Below are positions 32,660 through 45,102 of a stretch of 64,000 bases of DNA, in pieces. The notes beneath the pieces are model-generated. The model searched no databases. It was not told where the DNA came from and saw only the letters and a program-made list of their open reading frames with translations. The stretch comes from Brachypterus glaber (taxonomy: Eukaryota; Arthropoda; Insecta; Coleoptera; Kateretidae): positions 26,585,265 through 26,649,264 of the forward strand of contig OY294051.1 in the NCBI GenBank assembly GCA_958510825.1. Direction: 5' to 3'. Position numbers and translations under genes: made by a program. Position 1 is the first letter of the stretch; each line of letters begins with the position of its first letter.

Positions 32660-32819
32660 TTTATCAGTCATAAATTTTTCCGGACAGGAGAAAATTTGAA
32701 TTTTTAGTATGTATTTTATTTTCGAGTCTTTAGCTCAAATTGTTTTCGAGTTACCGTCAAAAATTTCTCCAGACAGACTAAAAAATATATTTTTAGTTAG
32801 TATTTTTTATTATAAAAAT

Positions 32820-35800
32820 ATATTATTATATCTTACCACGTAAAAACTGAGGCCTTGTAACATTAATGAGGGTCCTTCAGGGAAGCTACCATTTTAAAGA
32901 CCTGTAATTTTTGATGAAAAACCATTTTTCCGTATTTGGCGATGATTTTTTGGGGATGCCTTTAATTACTCACAAAAAAAATAAAAACGCATTTTTTTGA
33001 AAACTGCTCCCGACTGCTCCTCTGCTTATTGAAACTAAATCTAAAAAAAATACAACAAATTAACATACATACAGGGTTGTGAAAAGTCCACTTTTTTAAA
33101 ATTGTCCAGGCCGGTGGACAAAACCGGACAAAATTGGACAAAATCAAAAATTATCCCTTATAATAACACATGGTCACGGCAAAAATATTTCAAAAATCAA
33201 CTGGGGTCTGGCTAAAGGTGTGCGTGCGCGCCGCCGCCGACATACATAGTGTCCCGCCGTCGCCGACATACATAGTGTCCCGCCGCCAAATTTACGGCCC
33301 GGCGCAGCGCGCCGTCTGAAAATAACAAAATGATTCATTCGGTAAAGCTTTAAAATTATTTTTTTTATTTTTACATAAAAATTTCTTTAACAAAATAATT
33401 TTAGCTGGGGCAGCGGTACGCCGCGAAAATTATCGCGGCGTATCCCGTCCTATACTATTCTTATACATTTTGAAGCGCTGACTCCTAGTCTTTAGCTCAA
33501 ATTGTTTTCGAGTATCGTCAAAATTTTCTGCGGACAGACGAAAAAAATATTTTTTTTAGTTAGTATTTTTTATTATAAAAATATATTATTATATCTTACC
33601 ACGTAAAAACTGAGGCCTTGTAACATCAATGAGGGTCCTTCAGGGAAGCTACCATTTTAAAGACCTGTAATTTTTGATGAAAAACCATTTTTCCGTATTT
33701 GGCGATGATTTTTTGGGGATGCCTTTAATTACTCGCAAAAAAGATAAAAACGCATTTTTTTGAAAACTACTCCCGACTGCTCCTCTGCTTATTGAAACTA
33801 AATCTAAAAAAAATACAACAAATTAACATACATACAGGGTTGTGAAAAGTCCACTTTTAAAATTGTCCAGACCGGTGGACAAAATCGGACAAATTTGGAC
33901 AAAATCAAAAATTATCCCTTATAATAACACATGGTCACGGCAAAAATATTTCAACAATCAACTGGGGTCTGGCTAAAGTTGTGCGTGCGCGCCGCCGCCG
34001 ACATATATAGTGCCCCGCCGCCCAATTTACGGGCCGGTGCAGCGCGCCGTCTGAAAATAACTTGAAATAATTCTTTTGGTAAAGCTTTAAAATTATTTAC
34101 ATTTTGAAGCGCTGACTCCTAATCTGGCTTCAGAATTTGTCTATGTACACAGGATTTTAAGAAAAATGAGCCTGAAAATGTCAAAAATCATTTTTGGCCT
34201 TTAACTTTGATTAAGATAGATTAAATATGGTGCACGCTGTTCTAGAAGAACTTTTAAATGACATGACAACTTCCATTTTTTTCCTTTTTGGAATTTGTTA
34301 TATGAGCTCTAATTAAAAAAATAATACCAAAATTTTAAAAATCGTTAGAGCCGTTTTTGAAAAAAATGTGTTTTTTAGAAAATATCGCTGATATTTCACG
34401 CTAACATACTCGGTTTGCCCTCGATATCTCGGATTTTGACCAAACTTGGCATAGTGGTACCACTATGGTACCTGAGCACTCCATCTAAATTTTTTTCAAA
34501 ACGGTCCATCCATTCACGATACCGGGTGTCCCACCAACCAGGTTCTTGACAAGTTATATCTCCGTTATTTGAAAAGTAATTTTTTTTGTAAAAAATATCG
34601 TTAAAGGGGATTCAAAAAAGATGTTTTTGACTTATTCAACCCCCCCCTCCATTACTTACTCCCTTGTAACCACCCCAACCTCTGATTTTCAAATAACACC
34701 TCCCACCCCCATTTTTATCTAAGAATATGAAATTACATTTCATTTTAAATTAAACCATGTATTATAAGTAGTATCTTATTATTTTAAGGGGCTTTCAATA
34801 ACAATTATTATTTAGTAATAATTATGTCCCACCAGGTTTTAGACGGGCTATATCTCCGTTATTTAAAAATATAAAAAAGTTAAAAAAAAATAAAATAAAA
34901 TTGGAGCCAAAGTAGAATTTACTGACATATGCAAAACTACCCCTTATTAACCCACCCTCTTGGAACCACCGCCAACTAGTTTTTTAAATAGCGCTTCCCT
35001 ATTTTACTAAAGAATATAAAAGCACATTTCATTTTAAATTTAACCAGAAAATTTTCCAAAAACTTACGTTAAATTGTACCCAAAAGAAAATTGATTAATA
35101 TATTTAAAACCAACTCATAACAACCCAGTCTCCTGGAACTACCCGCAATTTTGTGTTAAATACCACCCTTCTATTAATAAATAATAATTGTTATTTACAG
35201 CCCCTTAAAATCTAAGATACCACTTATAATAAATGGTTGAATTCAGAATAAAGTGCACTTTCATAGTCTTTTATAAGAATTAGGGGGTGCAATTTGAAAA
35301 ACAGAAGTTGGGCGTAGTTTTAAGGGAGTGGGTAAGCAAGGGGCGGTTTTGAATAAGTCAGTAAAATCTTATTTGGCTTTGATTTAATGCTATTTTTTGC
35401 AAATTTGAATACCTTTTCAAATAACAAAGATAAGCTATTTCAAGAACTTGGTGAGACACCCAGTATAGTGAACGGATAGACCGTTTTGAAAAAAATTTGG
35501 ATGGAGTGCTTAGGTACCATAGCGGTACCACTATGCCAAGTTTGGTCAAAATCCGAGACATCAAGGGCAAACCGAGTATGTTAGCGTGAAATATCAGAGA
35601 TATTTTCAAAAGAACACATTTTTTTCAAAAACGGCTCTAACGATTTTTAAAATTTTGGTCTTATTTTTCTAATTAGAGCTCATATAACAAATTCCAAAAA
35701 GAAAAAAAAAATGGAAGTTGTCATGTCATTTAAAAGTTCTTCTAGAACACCGTGGGTGCCGATTTGGATTCATCAACTTAAGTTTAAGCCTGAGTTGAAT

Positions 35801-37800
35801 TTAGAAAAAGAAAAGTTTGCTAATTTGAGTTTTTTGTTGTTTTTATTCGTGGTTTTCTTTGAGTCAGTTAGGCATGCCCCTTAGAACATTTGGGGTAAAA
35901 ATGCACACATTTGTGCCCCATTATCTCGAGTAAACCGATTTTATATTAAAAATCACCATTGTAAGTATAAAAAAAACCTTCCTAACCGAGACGTAAATAA
36001 AAACTTTGGTTTTTCGAAAAAACGAAATTATAAATCTAAGAACCTACAGTGTAACTAACGATTAAGGCGGTGCCGTGAATTAGCTAAAAGTCGTACAAAA
36101 AATACATGGAACAAAAAATTTTGTAAAATTGACCCTCTTTATTTTCATATAAAACATTTTTTGCCCTAGGATGCACTGATCTTGATGTATTCTGAAAAAC
36201 CCGTTTTTTGTGAAAAATACGTTAAAAACATGACAGTTCCAAATCGAGTTCAACATCGAAAAATTGTTTTTTTTTTATTTGCGGCCTTAACCCTACTCAA
36301 TAAACCAAATATCAAAACTCCCTGAATTATTTCCAGGTAAAGGCTCTTTTATTGACCTGAAGACTGGACTGTAACTGGAAATACGTCGGGTACTGGTTCT
36401 CAGTCATAAATTTTTCCGGCCAGGAGTAGTATGTATTTTATTTTCGAGTCTTTAGCTTAAATTGTTTTCGAGTTATCATTAAAAATTTCTCCAGACTAAA
36501 AAAATATTTTTTTTAGTTAGTATTTGTTATTATAAAAATATATTATTATATCTTACCAAGTAAAAACTGAGGCCTTGTAACATCAATGAGGGTCCTTCAG
36601 GGAAGCTACCATTTTAGAGACCTGTAATTTTTGATGAAAAACCGTTTTTCTGTATTTGGCGAAGATTTTTTGGGGATGCCTTTAATTACTGACAAAAGAT
36701 AAAAACGCATTATTTTTTGAAAACTGCTCCCGACTGCTCCTCTGCTTATTGAAACTAAATCTGAAAAAAAATACAACAAATTAACATACATACATACAGG
36801 GTTCTGAAAAGTCCACTTTTTTAAAATTGTCCAGGCCGGTGGATAAAACCGGTCAAAATTGGACAAAATCAAAAAATATTTCAACAACCAACTGGGGTCT
36901 GGCTAAAGGTGTACGTGCGCGCCGCCGCCGACATACATAGTGTCCCGCCGCCAAATTTACGGCCCGGCGAAGCACGCCGTCTGAAAATAACAAAATGATT
37001 TAGTAAAGCATTAAAATTATTTTTACTTAAAATTTTCTTTAACAAAATAATTTTAGCAGGCGCAGCGTCACGTCGCGAAAATTTTCGCGGCGCACATACT
37101 TAGGTCTGACGTATCCCGTCCTTTCTATACTATTCTTATACATTTTGAAGCGCTGACTTTTTTAGTCTTTAGCTCAAATTGTTTTCGAGTTATCCTCAAA
37201 AATTTCTGCGGACAGACGAATAAAATATTTTTTTAGTTAGTATTTTTTATTATAAAAATATTATATCCTACCACGTAAAAACTGAGGTATTGTAACATCA
37301 ATGAGGGTCATTCAGGGAAGCTACCATTTTAAAGACCTGTAATTTTTGAAGAAAAAACATTTTTCCGTATTTGGCGAAGATTTTTTGGGGATGCCTTTAA
37401 TTACTGACAAAAAAGATAAAAACGCATTTTTTTTTGTAAAACTGCTCCCGACTGCTCCTCTGCTTATTAAACTAAATCTGAAAAAAAATACAACAAATTA
37501 ACATACATACAGGGAAGTGAAAAAGTCCACCTTTTTTAGATTGTCGGTGGACAAAACCGGACAAATTTGGACAACACTGAACAAAATTGGATAAAACTGG
37601 ACAAAATAAAAAATTATCCCTTATAATAACACATGGTCACGGAAAATATATTTCAACAACCAACGGGGGTCTGGCTAAAGGTGTGCGTGCGCGCCGCCGC
37701 CGACATATATAGTGCCCCGCCGCCCAATTTACGGCCCAGCGCAGCGCTTCGTCTGAAAATAACTTGAAATGATTCATTTAGTAAAGCTTTAAAATAATTT
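32820..37800 (-). repeat. Mirror array of CpG-rich modules in copy C
   Basis: Four inverted versions of the module described at 11,680-14,500, with CpG-rich blocks near 33,210-33,310, 33,985-34,050, 36,905-36,985 and 37,680-37,755. The first block is internally duplicated (CGCCGACATACATAGTGTCC twice). The foldback element at 34,233-35,754 interrupts the array. Confidence 0.7.
34233..35754. mobile_element. 1.52-kb foldback element with long inverted arms
   Basis: The left tip CACGCTGTTCTAGAAGAAC matches the complement of the right tip GTTCTTCTAGAACACCGTG. Pairing continues for at least 350 bp through CATGACAACTTCC and TGGTACCACTATGGTACC. GGTG flanks both sides, probably a 4-5 bp duplication in the repeat sequence ATATGGTGCCGATTTGG. 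The centre holds words such as AGACGGGCTATATCTCCGTT and no transposase. Private to copy C. Confidence 0.75.
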
Positions 37801-37840
37801 ACATTTGAGTTTTTTGTTGTTTTTATTCGTGCTTTATAAG

Positions 37841-38170
37841 CACTGGTCGGATCGAAGTATTCATTTACCAGGGGCAAGCAAATATTAGAGTTAAAAAAAT
37901 ATATTTTTTAAAGACACTTTAAACTATAACAAACCGGACTGTCGTGTGGACGCTGTTTTTACATAGTGATTTACTTGGAACGTGAAAAAAGAATTTTTAT
38001 TTAAAAAAATATAAAAAATATTGTTATAATTTTTTTTTATGTTTTAAGTAAATCACTATGTAAAAAGAGAAATACTCGGAGAAATATAGTTTGAAGTATC
38101 TACATTAAAAAAAAACAAAATTCTAATTTTTGTTTTCCCTTGGTAAATGAATACTTCGATTCGACCTGTG
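37841..38170. mobile_element. CACTGGTC MITE, copy C
   Basis: Mirror of 10,107-10,431; tips CACTGGTCGGATCGAAG and CTTCGATTCGACCTGTG. Confidence 0.65.
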
Positions 38171-38289
38171 TTTAAAAGTTATAGAAAGCGAACCATGCAA
38201 TGAAATTAAGAAAAAAAAATCAATTTTTTAAAAATATAAACGAGGATTATTTTCAATTTATATTTATATCAAAACAAAATAAAAAAACA

Positions 38290-38697
38290 GTCTCTGAAAA
38301 AAAAAGGTTTATCCCTGAACGCTTCTTCAAAATTTGGCGCCCCTACCAAGTCAAAAAATCACCCTACGAAAAAAAAGCAGCTTTGTCCCTAAGCGTTCCT
38401 ACAAAAATTGGCACCCCTATTAAATCAAAACAGAAAAAACAACCTCCAAAAAAAAAAGCTTTATCCCTGAGCGCTTCTACAAAATTTGGCGGCTCTCTTG
38501 CCGCCACTACCAAGACAAAAAATCACCCTCCGAAAAAAAAGCTTTCCCCTGTTTCTAGAAAATTTGTCGCCCCTACCCGAAGAAAAGAAATACCCGCTGT
38601 TATTTTAATTTTTTATTTAAAATAAAAAAATATATAAAAAATAAAAATTCTTGGGGGGGTATATACCCCCTCTATCCCCCCCATATCTACGCGCCTG
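38290..38697. mobile_element. CAGGCGCGTA element, copy C, truncated
   Basis: Inverted GGCGCC minisatellite units ending at ATCTACGCGCCTG (38,697); the other tip is missing. The 141-codon plus-strand open frame across it is repeat-derived. Confidence 0.6.
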
Positions 38698-39644
38698 GTG
38701 CGTTTTAGGTCAATGATCAAAATATGCGTTACGTAATACGTGAACGCACCCCAATCGACCGAGCGACAAATGCTTTTTTTTTGCTTGCAATTGATTTATA
38801 TCGACATAAAACGTCACAAAACGCAAAAAAATTGAACATTTTTAGACGAAATTTAACTTTTTGGGTCAATTACCCCATAGTGCGTCGCAAAGATCCTCAC
38901 AAGAGAGGCACACTGGATGCCTCTCTGACACTAGATGTAGGCCTTAAGTTAGCAAGGCAAATGAGTATGACTGGCTGAGAATTAATAAAAATATATAGTA
39001 AAAGATCTTGACCCATGTATTAACAAAAGCGAGAGATCACAAAAATTATGAGACTAATCGTCTCGAGAAAAAAAAGTCAAAAAAATTAAAATAAAAAAAA
39101 GTGTAACAAAAAACCGCGCAAAAATGAAGAAAATCATTTTGCTAAAATTTAATTGCCCAATGAGCAAAAAAAATATTTGGTCCGAAAAAATTGCAAAATA
39201 AATTCCGAAAAAAAAAACAAAAGAATTCGAGAACTCTTAAAAAAATGAAACTAAGTTAAAGCGAGCTTTCATAAAAATTAAACTCAACCTAAAAAAAATT
39301 AAAGATTTTTTTTAAACATTCAAAAATAGTTTTAGATCAAAATCGAAATAAGTATTGAATTAAAAAAAAAATCAAAAACACCAAAATAAAAACAATGAAC
39401 CAAAAAAAATTCAAAATATATTTTGCCCAAAAAAAAATTAGAATACCTATATTTGGTAAAAAAAAAGGGAAACCCATGGCAATTGAAGAACTGATGCTTT
39501 GCAAAAAGGCAACTTTCCCACATAAAGCAATTAGGAAAGAAAAAAGCATCCGAAAATATTCACAAAAAATCAATAAGGACCCAAATACAAAAACTGCACA
39601 AAGCTGAATAATAAAATTGTGAATTTAAATGATATTTAGCTATA

Positions 39645-40110
39645 GCAAAGCTTTGTGTAGTATTCTGGGTCTTTTAAGAAGTATAATTGCATTCATCGGT
39701 TGTATTTTAGATAGTAATTTGACTATATTTGTTTTTAAATTATATAAATTCATCAAAATTGATTTCTTGAAAGTGTTTTGAGGCAAGCGGTGACGTCTCT
39801 ATTATAGTGACGCATATATGCGAAAAGAATTTTCACAGCTTCATTTCTTTTGTTGCAATGTACACAAGCTATAGCTTCTGTACATTGCAACAAAAGAATC
39901 TGTGCCAATCCTTTGCGCATATATCCGTCACTATAATAGAGAAGTCACAGAACACCCCCGCTTGCCTCAAAACACTCAAAAAATCGAGTTTGTTGAATTT
40001 ATATAATTTAAAAACAAACATATTCAACTTACTATCTAAAATACAAACGTTAAATGCAATTATACTTCTTAAAAGACTCGGAATACTACAGAAAAACAAG
40101 AGTTGTGCAA
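39645..40110. mobile_element. Foldback element, copy C
   Basis: Mirror of 5,965-6,441, with its own turning point CAAGCTATAGCTTCTG near 39,865. Arms match GTAGTATTCTGGG against CGGAATACTAC. Confidence 0.65.
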
Positions 40111-41273
40111 AAAGCTTTGCTGCAATGATACAAAATTATAAGGAAAAACATATCGGAAAAACGTAAAAACATTTCTAAAGAGTTAATTAAAGTCCAAATA
40201 AAAAAATTTCACATACCTGGATAATAAAAACGTAAATTTAAACGATATTTGGAAATAAATGCTACACCTGATTGTGTTAGCTTCTGTGGGCGGCCACAAA
40301 AGTGAAGCTGCGCAGACGACCTGCGCATGTCAAAGCCTGCTTAAAAAAAAGACCGATTTTATTGAATTTATGTAACTTAAAAGCAAATATTAGTCTAAAA
40401 TACAACCTTTGAATGCATTAAAACTTCCTAAAAGACGCATAATACTACAGAAAACCCACCCATTTAGAAAAGCCTACCTGTGAGAAAAACAATGGTGTGC
40501 TGTTGCAAGCTGCGATTATGCAAAATTAGGAGAAAAACATTACAGGAAGACGTATAAATATTTTCGAAGTGGTAATAAAGGTTTAAATACAACAATAGAA
40601 CTTACCTGAACAATAAAAACGTTGATTTAACTTGTAATGGCAAGCTCTATGCTTCACAGCGACTACATTCCTCGGCGTTAAAGATTCGACGCTGCGCAAA
40701 CCCCTTGCGCAGATTGACGTCAGCGAAATTTTTCTTTTCAGGAACCCAATACTTGAAATCATAGGAATTGATTCTCATGAGAATTCGACTGTCAAATGAC
40801 GTAATTTTCTCTCAATTTTTAATTTTGGTATTCTTGAAATATTTTATAGGAAATATTTCTTTTGATATCGTAGGAAAATATACCTAAGGGTTTTGGATGG
40901 TGATTTGGAAATTCTCTTCGGAATCTTTACATTTATTACGTTTTACTGCATCATTCTGCAGTAGGAAAGTTTGAACAGAATGAAACTAAGCACAAAAACG
41001 GATTATGTCAATTTTCAAAATAAGGCCAATAAGAAGAAGAAGAAAAACGATATGTGTTTTAATAATCTAATATTTTGGCTAATTTTTGAAAATCATATCT
41101 TATCTATGCTGAAAATATATGTCAGGAATGCAGTACATAGTCCCTATGGTGTAAACTAAGCTTATAGGTATAATATACTTACATATACTATATAGTACAT
41201 ATACTATATGTACTTACTTTCTTTTTTAAACCAATAAAGTTTTCTGTCCTTTCCATACCTAATCAGGCCTATT

Positions 41274-41413
41274 CACATGTACCATTGAGATTGAGATTTG
41301 TGGCAATATTGACGAAAATTGCAAGGTCATTTACTTCAACTGTATTAAAACTGCATGGGATTGTAATTTTTGTCAATATTGAATAATTTCAATGGTACGT
41401 GTGAATAGGCCTG
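41274..41413. mobile_element. 140-bp hairpin MITE, CAGGCCTATTCACA
   Basis: CAGGCCTATTCACATGTACC is mirrored by GGTACGTGTGAATAGGCCTG, and ATTGAGATTGAG/CAATATTGAATAATTTCAAT pair inside. Only copy in the window. Confidence 0.75.
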
Positions 41414-41839
41414 AATATCAGCAAGTTCCTCAATATTTATAATTATAATACAGAATACACATGAAAACCGTTAGATTTTATTTAATGTTTGACATTTGAC
41501 ACCTGGAACCCAATACTTGAAATCATAGGAATTGATGAGAATTCGACTGTCAAATGACGTAATTTTCTCTCAATTTTTAATTTTGGTATTCTTGAAATAT
41601 TTTATAGGAAATATTTCTCTTGATATCGTAAGAAAATATACCTAAGAGTTTTGGATGGTGTATTTGGAAATTCTCTTCGGAATCTTTACATTGTAGGTTA
41701 TAATCTCAAAATTTTGACACTTGTGTGGTTGATTTTTATACTTTTTTTTGTTCTTTTGGAGAAATATCTAATTATGGACAATATACACTTACAACCAATG
41801 GTTTTACAAAATCAAGCAGATGCTGACTGAGGCTGCCAT

Positions 41840-42270
41840 GCAAAATGAAAGACAACATTTTATTAGGGATCAAAACCCATTTAATTTAAGTAACCACCTT
41901 TTTTTTTAAACGTTAGATTAACTAAGGTTCTGGTGAGGTATCTAATAGATATTTTGGACGATTATTTAATCGAACCCACTAGGGAATCTTCAGTTAAAAA
42001 ATCAACAAAGGTGCTAATAGCTTTAATTTTTTTGAGACTGGAAGTTACCAAACTACTGTGGGAAGCTCTGTCTATTGCTCTGGTGTAAGCCAAGCTACAG
42101 TAAGTAGAAGTATGCAAGAGGTGGTTGAAGCTTTAAACAACCCAGCAATATTTAACACATGGATTCACTTCCCCAGTACTTTGGCTGAACTTCAACGAAA
42201 TAGAATACAATTTTTTGAAAAATACAGGATCCCAGGAATAATTGGTGTAATCGATTGCAAATCGACGTAA
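41840..42270 (+). pseudogene. Broken Harbinger (HARBI1-like) transposase fragment
   Basis: Three neighbouring frames read through a HARBI1-type transposase start. RDQNPFNLSNHLFF is followed by a shift in a T run near 41,901, then RLTKVLVRYLID and STKVLIALIF. A second shift in a T run near 42,027 leads to FETGSYQTTVG, GVSQATVSRSMQEVVEALN, FPSTLAELQ and FEKYRIPGIIGVIDC. The last motif holds the first catalytic Asp of the DDE nuclease. The frame stops at 42,270 and the remaining catalytic residues are missing. The order and motifs fit the PIF/Harbinger family; two frameshifts and the truncation make it inactive. Confidence 0.7.
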
Positions 42271-43115
42271 ATACTTACAAATTGCTATCTTTTGGCTCAA
42301 AACGAACAAAACCAAACACATGTCAAAATATAAACACTCAGTGTTGCCAAAATAATAATATATGAAATTATTAATTGAATCCAATGATCTGATTGGTTAT
42401 TATAAATATCAAACGAACTTATGCTTCTCTTAATGAGAATTGTGAATTTCTCATCGGAATTTGATTCCTACGATGTTTAAGAATAGAGATTCTCATGATA
42501 TTTTGATTCTCGTAAAAATTTCATCTAGAGAATATTTTCTCGAGATAATTAATTCCTACGATTTCAAGTATTGGGTCCCCCAGGAACCAAAAATGTTGAT
42601 AAGTATAAATTAATACAATTTTTACACGAATATTGTCGATTTTATTAAATTTATATAATTTAAGAGCGAATTATACTCAATTTCGATCTCTGAATACGTT
42701 AAAACTTCTTGAAAACCAGGATAATTTCACGTCGAAAATTTTATTATAAAACGTAAAAACATTTACAATGATTAATAGGAGTCTAATGCGAAAAACTGCA
42801 CATACCTGAACAATAATATCTTTAACTTAAACCATAAGTTAGCCATAAATGCTGAACTTCAATGTAAATGGACATCTTCTGCTTTTGGCGCCATTGCTTC
42901 GAAGAGTTTAAAATCGCGACATCTGTGTGAAAAACTGAAAGACAAAAATGGTGAATGCGCGCGTTGTTAATACATTTATTTTAATGTTTTTAACAGTTTT
43001 CACAATTCAGATACCGATTATGTAGCAAAGCTTGAATCGAGGTATTTCTTTCGCGGGGACTCAAAAATTAGAATTTAAAAAATAAAGTAAATGGACACTA
43101 AACTATATTTTACTT

Positions 43116-43184
43116 AAAGCGCCTGTAGGACTTTCATGAGAGGTCACTTAAAACACGAAAAAAATGAGAAGAAAAAAAAAAATT
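43116..43184. other. Junction between copies C and D
   Basis: Copy C fades out inside a CACTGGTC-type MITE half (GGTCACTTAAAACACG), followed by an A-rich run and TTCAAAATATATTT. Copy D then starts in the middle of the unit, at the equivalent of position 5,970. Confidence 0.5.
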
Positions 43185-44271
43185 CAAAATATATTTGTGC
43201 ACAACTCTTGTTTTTATGTAGTATTCTGGGTCTTTTAAGAAGTATAACTGCATTCAAGGGTTGTATTTTAGATAGTAAGTTGACTATGTTTGTTTTTAAA
43301 TTATATAAATTCAACAAAATCGATTTTTTGAGTGTTTTGAGGCAAGCGGGGGTGTTCTGTCGTGACTTCTCTATTATAGTGACGCATATATGCGCAAAGG
43401 ATTGGCCAGCTTCATTTCTTTTCGCATATATGCGTCACTATAATAGAGACGTCACCGCTTGCCTCAAAACACTTTCAAGAAATTGATTTTGATAAATTTA
43501 TATAATTTAAAAACAAATATAGTCAAATTACTATCTAAAATACTTCTTAAAAGACCCAGAATACTACACAAAGCTTTGCTATAGCACAGTGCAGCATTCA
43601 TAGCTAAATATCATTTAAATTCACAATTTTATTATTCAGCTTTGTGCAGTTTTTGTATTTGGGTCCTTATTGATTTTTTTTGAATATTTTCGGATGCTTT
43701 TTTCTTTCCTATTTGCGTTATGTGGGAAAGCTGCATTTTTGCAAAGCATCAGTTCTTCAATTGCCATGGGTTTCCCTTTTTTTTTAACCAAATATAAGTA
43801 TTCTAATTTTTTTGGGGAAAAATATATTTTGAATTTTTTTGGTTCATTGTTTTTATTTTGGTGGTCGTGATTTTTTTTTAATTCGATACTTATTTCGATT
43901 TTGATCCAAAAATAATTTTGAATGTTTTAAAAAAAGCTCGCTTTAACTTAGTTTCATTTTTTTAAAGAGTTCTCGAATTCTTTTGTTTTTTTTTTGGAAT
44001 TTATTTTGCAATTTTTTCGGACCAAATATTTTTTTTTGCTCATTGGGCAATTAAATTTTAGCAAAATGATTTTCTTCATTTTTGCGCGTTTTTTTGGAGT
44101 GTTATACTTTTTTTTGAATTTTTATTTTTTTACTTTTTTCTTCTTGAGACCATTAGTCTCAATTTTTCTGATCGTTCGCTTTTGTTAATACATGGGTCAA
44201 GATCTTTTACTATATATTTTTATTAATTCTCAGCCAGTCATAAATAGTCATCCCAGGGGTGTCGCAAATAC

Positions 44272-44350
44272 GGACAGTAGATCTAGGTCTTAAGTTGGCA
44301 AGGCGACAGAGTCTTTTGCCTTGCTAACTTAAGGCCTACATCTAGTGTAC
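44272..44350. mobile_element. Mini-hairpin of the GGACACTAGATCTAGG family, copy D
   Basis: Same as 7,120-7,200 with small changes (GGACAGTAG at the left tip, CTAGTGTAC at the right). Confidence 0.55.
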
Positions 44351-45102
44351 CTAGTCGCAGAGGCATCCAGTGTGCCTCTCTTGTGAGGATCTTTGCGATG
44401 CACTATGGGGTAATTGACCCAAACAGTTGAATTTTTTGAATTATTTTTTGGTATTTTGCTTTTACATTTTCAAAATTTCGCCCAAAAATGTCGATATCGA
44501 TATCAATTGCAAGCAAAAAAAAAGTATTTGTCGCTCGGTCGATTGGGGAACGTTCAAGTATTACGTAACGCAAATTTTGATCATTTTGGACCCCCCCTGT
44601 AACGCTATTTTCTTATACCATTAACATGGGCGTAACACTCCAAAATTCTAGCCCCACAACTAAGGGGCAGGGGTCCCCTCTTTTTAATTGTTCATATTTT
44701 TTTTTTGTAAATCGACCTTTAGGGTTTTTTTTGACTCATCTAAACTAAATTTATTATTTAAAATTTTTTAGCCACGCCCACAAGGCGGCCGGAGTATCTA
44801 ATTTGTTTATTTTTCATATCTTTGTAAAAATGGGGTTCTAAAGATTTTCGCTAAAAGTACATCTGTGATATTCTGTGGGTAATTTCTTTATAAAATATAT
44901 ACATACTATGTAAACTAGAATAGTTATTCTTTCATATTAAACTGAAATAATTACCAAGATGCACCCTGAAGTATAACAAAAACCTTTCAGTATACGATTA
45001 AATAAAAAAAATAAGGAGTTATTTTATGAGTCCATTGTAAACATGCTAGTTAGGTACAATAATTGAAAAAATAGTAATAAACAATAGTTCATATTAACGC
45101 AC

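Larger units (their letters stand above)
40741..42579 (+). mobile_element. PIF/Harbinger-like transposon material, nested or duplicated left end
   Basis: GGAACCCAATACTTGAAATC at 40,741 has its complement GATTTCAAGTATTGGGTCC ending near 42,579. A second left tip with the same sequence starts at 41,505, and 41,505-41,700 duplicates 40,741-40,930. The inner copy (41,505-42,579) contains a transposase fragment. The outer 760 bp carries a hairpin MITE. Copy B lacks the whole block near 5,335. A clear target duplication is not visible. Confidence 0.65.
26757..43115 (-). repeat. Composite repeat unit, copy C (right arm of the giant palindrome)
   Basis: Inverted counterpart of copy B. It lacks the 6.2-kb LINE, the 10,704-11,672 insert and the mariner-type MITE of B. 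It has its own insertions: 27,275-27,573, 30,920-31,378, a foldback element at 34,233-35,754 and Harbinger material at 40,741-42,579. The outer end falls inside a CACTGGTC-type MITE. Confidence 0.9.

Noticed and set aside
4683..43115. A single giant DNA transposon (Polinton/Maverick) with long inverted repeats
   Set aside because: No polymerase B, integrase, ATPase or capsid genes; the arms are mosaics of small elements and the centre is only a minisatellite.
4683..43115. Assembly artefact as the explanation of the palindrome
   Set aside because: The arms carry different insertions with clean target duplications and scattered differences, so they are distinct sequences. A false join at the axis still needs long-read confirmation.
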